Assembly: GCA_023431385.1 (NCBI GenBank)
Contig: JAEYWA010000198.1
Location: forward strand, 1 to 20,231
DNA length: 20,231 nt
Direction: 5' to 3'
Source: Bacillota bacterium
GTDB taxonomy: Bacteria; Bacillota; Clostridia; Acetivibrionales; DSM-1351
Within the stretch, counting starts at the first letter, position 1. The number at the start of each line of letters is the position of its first letter. Positions 13,573 through 20,231 of the stretch are shown here, in pieces. A program made the translations under genes and the position numbers. Below the pieces are notes generated by a model. That model saw nothing but the letters and a program-made list of their open reading frames with translations, searched no databases and was not told where the DNA came from.

Positions 13573-16056
13573 CTATACCTTCTTTAAATTTGCAAGAGAG
13601 GCCATAAGCCTTTTCATTCCTGGCCCCTCAAACTGAATCTCCAGCATCTGATCCCCATTATCGGCGGTTGCCTTGGTTATAGTACCCAGTCCAAATTTTT
13701 TGTGCTCTACCTGTTCACCGACACTAAAATGCACTTGCCCTGCTCCTGAGGACAATGCCGCTCCCAATCCCCTAAACGTTGACTTTTCTTGAACCGCTTT
13801 CCCAAATAAACTAGCTGAAGAAGAACTTTGACCAAACGAACTGCTGCCGGAGCTTGAATTTCCTCCGAATCCTCGGGATACAAGGTTTGAGTTAAGTAAA
13901 TCCTTTAACGAGCCGGTTCCGGCTGTCTTAGGCTTATCCTGTCCAGAACTGGCTGAAACTCTGTTATCCCACGGAAGCCCTGTTTCTGATGACTCAGGTG
14001 TATTCCTCCCCTTAGTTGAACCGGAACTCCAACTTTGATTCGAACTCCAACTTTGATTCGAACTCCAACTTTGGGCTTTAGTCCAACCTGCTGTTTCCTT
14101 TTGCTGCCAAAGTGCACTTTCTGCTGAACCGAATGGGAACTCTACCAATTCCTCCGGAATTTCTGAAAGAAATCTAGAAGGTTTGTTATAGCTGGAGTTA
14201 CCAAAAAGGGTTCTAAACCGTGCGTTTGATAAATACAGTTTTTCTCTGGCACGGGTTATGCCTACGTAGCAGAGTCGTCTTTCCTCCTCCAGTTGATCAG
14301 GCCCCTCTGTAATTGCTCTATAGCCAGGAAAAACGCCCTCCTCCATACCTGGAATGAAGACAACAGGAAACTCAAGGCCTTTGGCACTGTGCATTGTCAT
14401 CAATACAACATAGTCCTGTTCTTCCTCCAGATTGTCCAGATCGGACACAAGGGATATGTGTGCCAGAAATTCCTCCAGGCTGTTTTCTTCACTCTGCTTT
14501 TCAAACTCTATTGCAACGGATTTTAGTTCTTTTATGTTCTCAATTCTTGACTGTGCCTCAACGGTATTTTCAATTTCATACTCCCTTAAAATTCCGGTAT
14601 CATCAACCACCATTTCGAGCAAATCTGCTATGCCCACATTTTCCTTCATGGTTCTGAGCTTCAGAATCATTGTAGCAAAATTATTCAGCTTATTTGCAGC
14701 TCTTTTTAAAGCAGGGTATTCATCGGCAGCTGAAATAACTGAAAATATGGAGACTCCGCTTTCAAATGCCAGATCTTCGGCTGTTTCTACTGTAGCATCA
14801 CCTATTCCCCGCTTTGGAACATTTACAACCCTTTTAAAGCTGACATTATCGGCGGGATTCTGTATAAGCCTGAGGTAAGCAATAATATCCTTTATTTCCT
14901 TCCTGTCATAAAACTTCTGACCGCCGACAATTTTATAGGGAAGACCCTCGCGCATAAACATTTCTTCAAGTACACGGGACTGAGCATTTATTCTGTATAG
15001 AACAGCAAAATCCTTATATTTTCGCCCTTCATCTTTTATAAGCTTCTGAATTTCTCTTGCGGTGTATAAAGCCTCTTCGTGCTCGTTGTCATTTTCACAC
15101 ATTATTATCTTGCTTCCACCCGCATTGTCAGTCCAGAGACTCTTACACTTTCGTCCCGTATTGTTTTTTATGACATGGTTTGCAGCATCCAGAATTGTCT
15201 GAGTTGAACGGTAATTCTGCTCAAGTTTCACAGTTTTACAGCCATTGAAATCCTGTTCGAAGTCAAGAATATTTCTAATGTTTGCACCTCTCCAGCTATA
15301 AATACCCTGATCATCATCACCAACAACACAAAGATTTCCATGGGCTTCTGATAATTTTCTGACCAGCATGTATTGTGCTGTATTGGTATCCTGATACTCA
15401 TCCACCAGTATATATCTGAATTTTCTCTGGTAGAAATTTAAAATCTCAGGATACTCCTTAAAAAGCTTTATGGTATACATTATGATATCATCAAAATCCA
15501 AGGCATTATTGCTTTTCAGCTTTTTTTGATACAGAGTGTAAAGTTTTGATATTTTACCCAGACGAAAATCCGAAGAATACAGCTTTTCAAAGTGTGCAGC
15601 ATCGATTAGTTCATTTTTCTGCTTACTTATATTTTCAAGAACAGATTTCGGTGGAAAGTTCTTTTCATTTATGTTAAGTTCTTTGATACATTCCTTTATT
15701 ACCACCTGCTGATCCTGCGTATCATATATGACGAAACTCCTATCATACCCCAGCTTTTCAATATCTCTCCTCAATATCCTGATACAAATAGAGTGAAAGG
15801 TACCAACCCACATGTCGTTACTAAGGTCCCCAATGAGATTTTCAATTCTTTCCCTCATCTCCCTCGCAGCTTTATTTGTAAAGGTAATAGCCAATATATT
15901 TGATGGGAAAACCCCTTGTTCCGTGATCAGGTACGCTATCCTGTTTGTAAGAACTCTTGTTTTACCAGAGCCTGCTCCTGCCAGTATCAAAAGCGGTCCT
16001 TCATTGTGAAGCACAGCTGTTTTTTGTTCCTTATTTAACCCGTCTAATAAGCTCAT
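13573..16056 (-). CDS. pcrA: ATP-dependent DNA helicase PcrA (UvrD/Rep family)
   Basis: PcrA is a 3'-5' superfamily 1 helicase needed for repair, rolling-circle replication and clearing RecA filaments. All motifs are visible: Q motif (LNKEQKTAV), Walker A AGAGSGKT (26-33), TFTNKAAREM (motif Ia), VDEYQDTN (218-225), GDDDQGIYSWRGA (246-258), LEQNYRS (278-284), TMHSAKGLEFPVVFIPGMEE (motif V region) and YVGITRARE (motif VI). After about residue 650 comes a Ser/Gly/Gln-rich linker with SWSSNQ repeats, then a final domain of about 50 residues (VGEQVEHKKFGLGTITK), the Tudor-like RNA-polymerase-interacting domain of PcrA. At 827 residues it is longer than the usual 720-780, because of the linker. The ATG at 16056 has GGAGG six bases upstream. 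Confidence 0.97.
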   Translation of the reverse strand: MSLLDGLNKEQKTAVLHNEGPLLILAGAGSGKTRVLTNRIAYLITEQGVFPSNILAITFTNKAAREMRERIENLIGDLSNDMWVGTFHSICIRILRRDIEKLGYDRSFVIYDTQDQQVVIKECIKELNINEKNFPPKSVLENISKQKNELIDAAHFEKLYSSDFRLGKISKLYTLYQKKLKSNNALDFDDIIMYTIKLFKEYPEILNFYQRKFRYILVDEYQDTNTAQYMLVRKLSEAHGNLCVVGDDDQGIYSWRGANIRNILDFEQDFNGCKTVKLEQNYRSTQTILDAANHVIKNNTGRKCKSLWTDNAGGSKIIMCENDNEHEEALYTAREIQKLIKDEGRKYKDFAVLYRINAQSRVLEEMFMREGLPYKIVGGQKFYDRKEIKDIIAYLRLIQNPADNVSFKRVVNVPKRGIGDATVETAEDLAFESGVSIFSVISAADEYPALKRAANKLNNFATMILKLRTMKENVGIADLLEMVVDDTGILREYEIENTVEAQSRIENIKELKSVAIEFEKQSEENSLEEFLAHISLVSDLDNLEEEQDYVVLMTMHSAKGLEFPVVFIPGMEEGVFPGYRAITEGPDQLEEERRLCYVGITRAREKLYLSNARFRTLFGNSSYNKPSRFLSEIPEELVEFPFGSAESALWQQKETAGWTKAQSWSSNQSWSSNQSWSSGSTKGRNTPESSETGLPWDNRVSASSGQDKPKTAGTGSLKDLLNSNLVSRGFGGNSSSGSSSFGQSSSSASLFGKAVQEKSTFRGLGAALSSGAGQVHFSVGEQVEHKKFGLGTITKATADNGDQMLEIQFEGPGMKRLMASLANLKKV
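14024..14073 (-). repeat. 18-bp in-frame tandem repeat within pcrA
   Basis: The plus-strand unit GAACTCCAACTTTGATTC is present twice exactly (14024-14041, 14042-14059) and a third time for 14 bases (14060-14073). It encodes the repeated hexapeptide SWSSNQ in the low-complexity linker of PcrA. Because 18 is a multiple of three, copy-number change would not break the frame. Confidence 0.9.
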
Positions 16057-16127
16057 TTCAATCCTCCATCTGTATTAAACCCACACAAGAAATTTGCTTC
16101 GTAAAGCTGTTTAGTGACTTTTGAAAT

Positions 16128-16276
16128 TACTCTGTCTTTGCTGGCAAATTATCTTGTAAAGGGATACTCCCCTTTTAAACCCCGTGTCCAGTAATTTATT
16201 TACATAGAATTCTCTAGTAGTAATCTAATCTTTGATATATCAGCACCTTCAACACATTCAAAATATATAAATTCCT
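16128..16276 (-). repeat. Dispersed intergenic repeat, copy A (with extra hairpin insert)
   Basis: This copy shares both ends with copy B: TACTCTGTCTTTG and AAATTATCT on the left (plus strand), and AAAATATATAAATTCCT on the right. It shares the middle with copy C (TAGTAATCTAATCTTTG, TATATCAGCACCTTCA). At 149 bases it is about 48 longer than the others. The extra part (about 16156-16200) has AAAGGG/CCCTTT able to form a hairpin. It occupies most of the aroK-pcrA gap. The remaining part of the gap shows only the pcrA ribosome binding site; no clear pcrA promoter is seen. Confidence 0.65.
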
Positions 16277-16283
16277 AGACGTT

Positions 16284-16311
16284 AAAAAGAACAACCAAGC
16301 AGCTTAGTTGT
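16284..16311 (-). terminator. Rho-independent terminator after the shikimate-kinase-like gene
   Basis: ACAACCAAG (16291-16299) and CTTAGTTGT (16303-16311) form a 9-pair stem with one wobble pair and a 3-base loop. On the minus strand it is followed by TCTTTTT. It ends the ltaS-aroK transcript. Confidence 0.9.
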
Positions 16312-16340
16312 CCCTTTATTATATTTCATTTTTAGTTTCA

Positions 16341-16844
16341 TTACAAGGAAGCGAGCTTGTTATGAACCGCGGCAAGGGTATCCTCAATGGAGTTATTCGA
16401 GCATTCCAGCTTAACATCGGCATATTTTTCATATAAGGGTGCTCTCTCCCTGTAAATATCCTCAAGGGTTTGGCCTTTCTCAAGAACCACTCCTCTGGTC
16501 CTTAGATTCCTAAGCCTGATATTGACTGTTTCTATTTCTATATGAAGATAAATAACTATACTGTTTTTCTTAAGATGCTCCATGGCTTTTTCACTGTAAA
16601 CTACACTTCCGCCAGTAGCGATAACCGTATTAGTACAGTTCAGAGATAAAATCGCCTTCTCTTCAATATCAAGAAAGACCCCTGAGCCTTCATTATTTAG
16701 AATCTCCTGCAGAAGCTTCCCCTGCTGAGTTTGAAGCAGAACATCAGTATCAACAAAACTCATCCCGAAATTCTTAGCAAGTATAACACCAACTGTGCTT
16801 TTTCCAGCGCTAGGCATACCAATTAAAACAATATTTCTCAACAT
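16341..16844 (-). CDS. aroK: Shikimate kinase family protein (AroK-like), Arg58 missing
   Basis: The 167-residue P-loop kinase matches AroK, which phosphorylates shikimate in aromatic amino acid synthesis. Seen are Walker A GMPSAGKST (9-17), D34 in FVDTDVLL, the glycine motif ATGGSVV, the lid Arg in RTRGVV and the C-terminal RERAPLYEKYAD, which holds the other substrate Arg. The usual Phe-Arg pair that binds shikimate reads F57-L58 here (GVFLDIEE), so one conserved substrate contact is lost, and the RPLL lid motif is altered to RGVV. It may be a weak shikimate kinase or act on another substrate. ATG at 16844 has AAGGAG about four bases upstream. It follows ltaS without a terminator and is not beside other aro genes. 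Confidence 0.82.
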   Translation of the reverse strand: MLRNIVLIGMPSAGKSTVGVILAKNFGMSFVDTDVLLQTQQGKLLQEILNNEGSGVFLDIEEKAILSLNCTNTVIATGGSVVYSEKAMEHLKKNSIVIYLHIEIETVNIRLRNLRTRGVVLEKGQTLEDIYRERAPLYEKYADVKLECSNNSIEDTLAAVHNKLASL

Positions 16845-16859
16845 CAGGCTCCTTCCAAC

Positions 16860-16959
16860 TACTCTGTCTTTGTATTGAAATTATCTATATAAAATTTTAT
16901 AGTATGATCGCTCAAAGCTATATTAACATGTTCAAAGAACAGAAAATATATAAACTCCT
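16860..16959 (-). repeat. Dispersed intergenic repeat, copy B
   Basis: This 100-base segment fills most of the gap between ltaS and aroK. Its left end TACTCTGTCTTTG and AAATTATCT, and its right end AAAATATATAAACTCCT, match copy A almost exactly. The middle is diverged but keeps the spacing of copy C (ATCTAYAT then an AT-rich stretch). It ends about ten bases before the aroK ribosome binding site and so is transcribed with ltaS-aroK. Confidence 0.6.
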
Positions 16960-16988
16960 TTAAGCTAAAAAAGTATAAGCTAAAAAAG

Positions 16989-18872
16989 TTATCTATTCTT
17001 GAAAAAATCTGATCTTATTGCCATATCGGCATACTCTAACCCTTTTAGCATTTCTTCCTTTCTTCCTTCATGGATTTTGCCCCGGAATTCACCATTTGAC
17101 AGTACCACATAGTCCTCTTTTGTGTTTAACAGATTCCTTCCAAACACTGTAGACTCATACTCACGCTCATCTACTCCAAAAAGGTATAGGAGAGTGGGCA
17201 TAAGGTCGATTTGTCCGCCTGTAGTATGGATTGTCTGCGCTTGCTGTCCCTTACTATATATAAGCAAAGGAATTTTTCTATCGTTCTCAAGCCACCATTC
17301 CTGAGACGGCTGTATACTTTGTATTTCATCTTTAAAGTATTTATGAACGGAATCATGATCTCCGTATATTACCAGTACTGTGTTATCAAGTACTCCCGAC
17401 TTTTCAAGTTCGTCAATAAAGGTTCCTATGCACCTGTCTGTATAGTTTATGCTCTGGAAGTAGCCCCCAAGTCTGCTGTCAGCCAGTTCGCCCGTCAGCT
17501 TCAACTTTTGATGTTTCAAAGGCATCTCGAAGGGCGAATGGCTGGTTAATGTCACCATAAAATTATAAAATGGGGTTTTTTGATTAATTACTGTGTCCTT
17601 TACCTGTCTAAAAAAGGACCCATCGCTTAATCCCAGAAAAATAACCTCATCCATTTCGAAGCTTTTTGAATCTATACATTTTTTGAAACCCATATTATCC
17701 AGAGCCTCCATCCAGTTCCAGTATTCTCCGTTATCAGGATGAATCGCTGTTGTAGTATAGCCGTGCTTTTCCATTATTGAAGGCAGTGAATTGTAGGTGG
17801 TATAAGGAAACCTGAAGAAGGTACTGCCCTTTCTAACGGGAAAAACCGATGTATTTGTCATCAAGTCGGCATCTGAGCTGGTTCCCTCATTTATCTGCGT
17901 ATAATAGTTATCAAAGTATAAACTGTTTGATAATAGTCTGTTAAGTGTCGGCGTTACCTCCTGCCCATCAACAGATTGTCCGATAACAAAATTCTCAAGT
18001 GATTCCACCTGCAACACCAGAAGGTTTTTCCCCTTATAAATACCTTTATAGCTGTTCGGTGGCAACTTCTCATTTTTTGCGTCTATCCAGTCCTGAATTG
18101 CTGTCCGGTCTTTATCGGATATCTTGTAAGGCTTGAAATCCGAGAAAAAGACATAACAGTCATACACATGATACCCCATAGGAGATGTGTTACTGATGGT
18201 CTGAGCAGGATTCCAATGAGTATAAAAAATATAATCATTTTTGTCATTACCATATACGTCAATAATTATATAGTTTACAGTAATGTATCCCACTGATAGG
18301 ATAAAAATAGTAAAAAATGCAATCAATCTTGCTTTAAGGCTTGTATATAACGGAGAAGAATAGTAAGCCATCTTTCTAGTTATTATCAATAGAACTGCAA
18401 TAATTGGAATATCAAAATAAAAAACGATATCACAGAGCCTGAACATTGCAAATATACTATCCCACAGATTATTCAGATTTCCCGTTTGCCGCAGGAGCTG
18501 GGTGGAAAGAAAATTGCCGCTGGCCCTGATATATACAGCATCAAAAGAAAATAAAAAGGAGCATAAAAAATTCAGAATCAGTAAAAACCATAGCCTTCCT
18601 TTATTTTTAGCCAAATAGCTTAGGGATAAAACTATCAATAAAAATGCAATACATATTGACATGTACTTTATGTTTCTCAGGCCCCGAGACATATCGATCA
18701 ATGATTGATTATGGTTGTTTACAAATCCCATGAGTACAACTGATTTTAGAAGCAGCATCCCAAATGTTATAAACGTAAGCCACTCCTGAGCCAGGCATCC
18801 CCAAAACCCATACCCTCTGTTCAAGTTTCTTCTATGAGCTACGGTAATACCGTAAGAAGTTTTAGCCATCAT
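16989..18872 (-). CDS. ltaS: LTA synthase family sulfatase (polyglycerolphosphate or related transferase)
   Basis: The protein looks like lipoteichoic acid synthase: five membrane helices in the N-terminal third (hydrophobic runs near residues 32-52, 72-87, 95-112, 147-167 and 183-203), then an extracellular alkaline-phosphatase-like domain. Residues matching the LtaS active site are visible: Glu in LQVESLENF (E290), nucleophile Thr in NEGTSSDADLM (T331), DH in YGDHDS (D505, H506) and His in TLTSHSPF (H445). The known family moves glycerolphosphate from phosphatidylglycerol to the growing polymer outside the cell. Start choice is uncertain: ATG at 18872 follows GGGAG by eleven bases; ATG at 18890 and TTG at 18899 lack a site. 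627 residues is normal. Related phosphoethanolamine transferases are an alternative. Confidence 0.88.
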   Translation of the reverse strand: MMAKTSYGITVAHRRNLNRGYGFWGCLAQEWLTFITFGMLLLKSVVLMGFVNNHNQSLIDMSRGLRNIKYMSICIAFLLIVLSLSYLAKNKGRLWFLLILNFLCSFLFSFDAVYIRASGNFLSTQLLRQTGNLNNLWDSIFAMFRLCDIVFYFDIPIIAVLLIITRKMAYYSSPLYTSLKARLIAFFTIFILSVGYITVNYIIIDVYGNDKNDYIFYTHWNPAQTISNTSPMGYHVYDCYVFFSDFKPYKISDKDRTAIQDWIDAKNEKLPPNSYKGIYKGKNLLVLQVESLENFVIGQSVDGQEVTPTLNRLLSNSLYFDNYYTQINEGTSSDADLMTNTSVFPVRKGSTFFRFPYTTYNSLPSIMEKHGYTTTAIHPDNGEYWNWMEALDNMGFKKCIDSKSFEMDEVIFLGLSDGSFFRQVKDTVINQKTPFYNFMVTLTSHSPFEMPLKHQKLKLTGELADSRLGGYFQSINYTDRCIGTFIDELEKSGVLDNTVLVIYGDHDSVHKYFKDEIQSIQPSQEWWLENDRKIPLLIYSKGQQAQTIHTTGGQIDLMPTLLYLFGVDEREYESTVFGRNLLNTKEDYVVLSNGEFRGKIHEGRKEEMLKGLEYADMAIRSDFFKNR

Positions 18873-18922
18873 ATATTTATTTTCTCCCATAGAATACAAA
18901 TTTTTGAATCAAATTTGTAGTT

Positions 18923-18952
18923 ATTATATTACTTTAATAGATATAAAGTCAA
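18923..18952 (-). promoter_or_regulatory. Sigma-A promoter of the LTA synthase gene
   Basis: TTGACT (18947-18952 on the minus strand) and TATAAT (18923-18928) are separated by 18 bases. The predicted start lies about 40 bases before the ATG at 18872. It should drive ltaS-aroK up to the terminator at 16284-16311. The gap from glcK (18953-19051) shows no convincing terminator. Confidence 0.75.
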
Positions 18953-19051
18953 TTACTGCAGGTTAAAATAAGTATCAGAATGATTCCGATTAATATTACA
19001 AACCTTTTTTGTTTACTATAGCTGTCTAAAAAATTTTAATATCAAGCTTCT

Positions 19052-20002
19052 CTAATCCTGAAGCATTGCCGCCCCTACAATTCCAGCATCATTTCCCATT
19101 TCAGCCGCCTTAAGATCGGCAATTTTTATATTATAGGCCGGAGCAAATGTATTTTCCATTATAAACTTTCTTAATGGCTTAAGGAGAAACTCTCCCTCTT
19201 TACACACTCCACCGCCTATAACAATTACTTCGGGCTGAATGCTGTTTACAATATTAGCAAGACCTTCACCGATATACCCTATATATTTATCTACTACCGA
19301 TATAGCAGTTTCATCGCCCTGTTTTGCGGCATCAAAGGCTGTTTTTGCATCAATTTTCTCTATATCACCTTCAACAAGTCTATTTATAAGTGAATTTGGA
19401 TTTTCTTCTGCAGCCTTTCTGGTCTGACGGATACACGCCGTCGCAGACGCATAGTACTCCCAGCAGCCTTTCCTGCCGCAGTTGCAAAGTTCCCCATCCA
19501 TTTTCAGAACTGTATGTCCAAGTTCAGTTGCGGCACTGTTAAAGCCACTGAAGATTTTTCCGTCAATAATAATACCGCTTCCTATTCCTGTACCAATTGT
19601 CACTGTTACCGATGTTTTATAGCCCTTTGCAGCCCCAGCCACACTTTCGGCATATGCTGCTATATTTGCATCGTTATTAACATACACAGGCAAATCTATA
19701 TACTTTCTAAGTTCATCCCTTAATGGGACATCTCTGAACTTCAAGTTACTTGCGTAAACAATTTTCCCTTCCTTACAGTCGGGTACTCCCGGACTTCCGA
19801 TACCAATACTTTTGAAGTCACTTATATTTAGTCCCTGTCCCTGAATTAAGTCAATTATAAGCTTTGCCATGTCTTTTATTATTTCAGGGTATTCCCTCTC
19901 CCTTTTAGTTGGGACAGATGCTTTTGAAAGAATCTTCCCGTTTTGATTAACCAGACCTGCTGCAATATTAGTGCCACCCAAATCTACTCCGATATAGTAC
20001 AT
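19052..20002 (-). CDS. glcK: ROK-family glucokinase
   Basis: The 316-residue protein phosphorylates glucose with ATP, feeding glycolysis. ROK-family features are seen: N-terminal phosphate loop DLGGTN (7-12), the catalytic Asp in VNNDANIAAYAE, the second phosphate loop TIGTGIGSG, the sugar-binding ELGH followed by the zinc cluster CNCGRKGCWEYYAS, and the adenosine loop VIGGGVC. These match the Firmicute glucokinase branch rather than ROK repressors, as no N-terminal DNA-binding domain is present. The ATG at 20002 has GAGGAG six bases upstream. It lies between hpf, whose terminator separates the two, and ltaS. I see no confident promoter in the 80-base gap. Another hexose or N-acetylsugar substrate cannot be excluded. 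Confidence 0.93.
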   Translation of the reverse strand: MYYIGVDLGGTNIAAGLVNQNGKILSKASVPTKREREYPEIIKDMAKLIIDLIQGQGLNISDFKSIGIGSPGVPDCKEGKIVYASNLKFRDVPLRDELRKYIDLPVYVNNDANIAAYAESVAGAAKGYKTSVTVTIGTGIGSGIIIDGKIFSGFNSAATELGHTVLKMDGELCNCGRKGCWEYYASATACIRQTRKAAEENPNSLINRLVEGDIEKIDAKTAFDAAKQGDETAISVVDKYIGYIGEGLANIVNSIQPEVIVIGGGVCKEGEFLLKPLRKFIMENTFAPAYNIKIADLKAAEMGNDAGIVGAAMLQD

Positions 20003-20083
20003 ATACTACTCCTCACATAATAATTATTAGTTTTACTTTAATATAATACAGATAAAATAACAATATATTTTGTCGATCATCAA

Positions 20084-20129
20084 ACAAAAAGCTCCCTTCC
20101 TGATAAAAATAAAAGGAAAAGGAGCTTTT
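20084..20129 (-). terminator. Rho-independent terminator after hpf
   Basis: AAAAGCTCC (about 20087-20095) pairs with GGAGCTTTT (20121-20129), extended inward by CTTCC with AGGAA. On the minus strand the stem ends in GGGAGCTTTTTGTTT, a typical U-tract. It lies 27 bases after the hpf stop codon. Confidence 0.88.
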
Positions 20130-20155
20130 GTAACCTTATAAATAATTAACAAGTA

Positions 20156-20231
20156 CTAGAACTCCGGCTCAATCAATCCATAGTTCCCATCCTTACGCTT
20201 GTAAACAACATTTACCTGTCTGCTGTCTGCA
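20156..20231 (-). CDS. hpf: Ribosome hibernation promoting factor, C-terminal end (partial)
   Basis: Only the last 24 codons are inside the window; the gene continues beyond 20231. They read ADSRQVNVVYKRKDGNYGLI followed by EPEF and a TAG stop (20156-20158). The VNVVY.RKDGNYGLIEP ending is the hallmark of the C-terminal dimerisation domain of long-form HPF, which joins two 70S ribosomes into inactive 100S particles in stationary phase. The N-terminal ribosome-binding domain cannot be checked here. A terminator follows directly. Confidence 0.9.
   Translation of the reverse strand, partial: ADSRQVNVVYKRKDGNYGLIEPEF

Noticed and set aside
14024..14073. Possible CRISPR-like array
   Set aside because: The 18-bp units are directly adjacent with no spacers and are in frame within pcrA.
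16220..16260. pcrA promoter TTGAAT-16-TATATC inside repeat copy A
   Set aside because: Both boxes are weak, the -35 hexamer is not conserved in copy C, and AT-rich sequence gives such matches by chance.
16128..16276. Short protein-coding gene in repeat copy A (EGADISKIRLLLENSM)
   Set aside because: Frames are interrupted or shifted between copies B and C and no consistent start with a ribosome binding site exists; a decayed gene remains possible.

Overview
The window is AT-rich, every recognised gene lies on the minus strand, and start regions carry strong GGAGG-type ribosome binding sites. The short-form HisG with HisZ, a GerW sporulation protein, the clostridial sigma-A style promoters and a CIRCE operator point to a spore-forming Firmicute. 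I infer an anaerobic Clostridia member, possibly of the Ruminiclostridium (cluster III) type. The genus is a guess from gene order and protein style.

Read in the direction of transcription (right to left), the window starts with the last codons of a long-form ribosome hibernation factor (hpf) and its terminator. Next come a ROK-family glucokinase (glcK), a promoter, an LTA-synthase-type membrane sulfatase (ltaS-like) and a shikimate-kinase-family protein (aroK-like) ending in a terminator. The DNA helicase pcrA follows with its own strong terminator. Then comes a four-gene group: ECF sigma factor, zinc-finger anti-sigma factor, DUF2953 membrane protein and gerW, closed by a terminator.

From about 11028 to 180 runs a histidine operon, hisZ-hisG-hisD-hisC-hisB-purC-hisH-hisA-hisF-hisIE, followed by a TPR-repeat gene that begins at the base after the hisIE stop codon. 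It has a near-consensus promoter (TTGACT-17-TATAAT) about 110 bases before hisZ, with no T-box or His-rich leader visible. The operon encodes every histidine step except histidinol-phosphate phosphatase. purC, a purine gene, sits in the middle. HisF/HisH release AICAR, which re-enters the purine pathway two steps after PurC, so the arrangement makes metabolic sense. At the extreme left, a sigma-A promoter and a CIRCE element (HrcA operator) face leftwards and probably drive groES-groEL beyond the window edge.

Most of the window is ordinary core metabolism. The least explained features are: a three-copy dispersed intergenic element of about 100 bp, all copies in the same orientation; a 19-bp inverted repeat across the purC stop codon next to degenerate tandem repeats; matching hairpins just upstream of the hisF and hisC ribosome binding sites; a soluble anti-sigma factor with a lysine-rich tail; and a shikimate-kinase homologue with Leu where the substrate-binding Arg58 should be. 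I saw no clear novel defence or mobile system.
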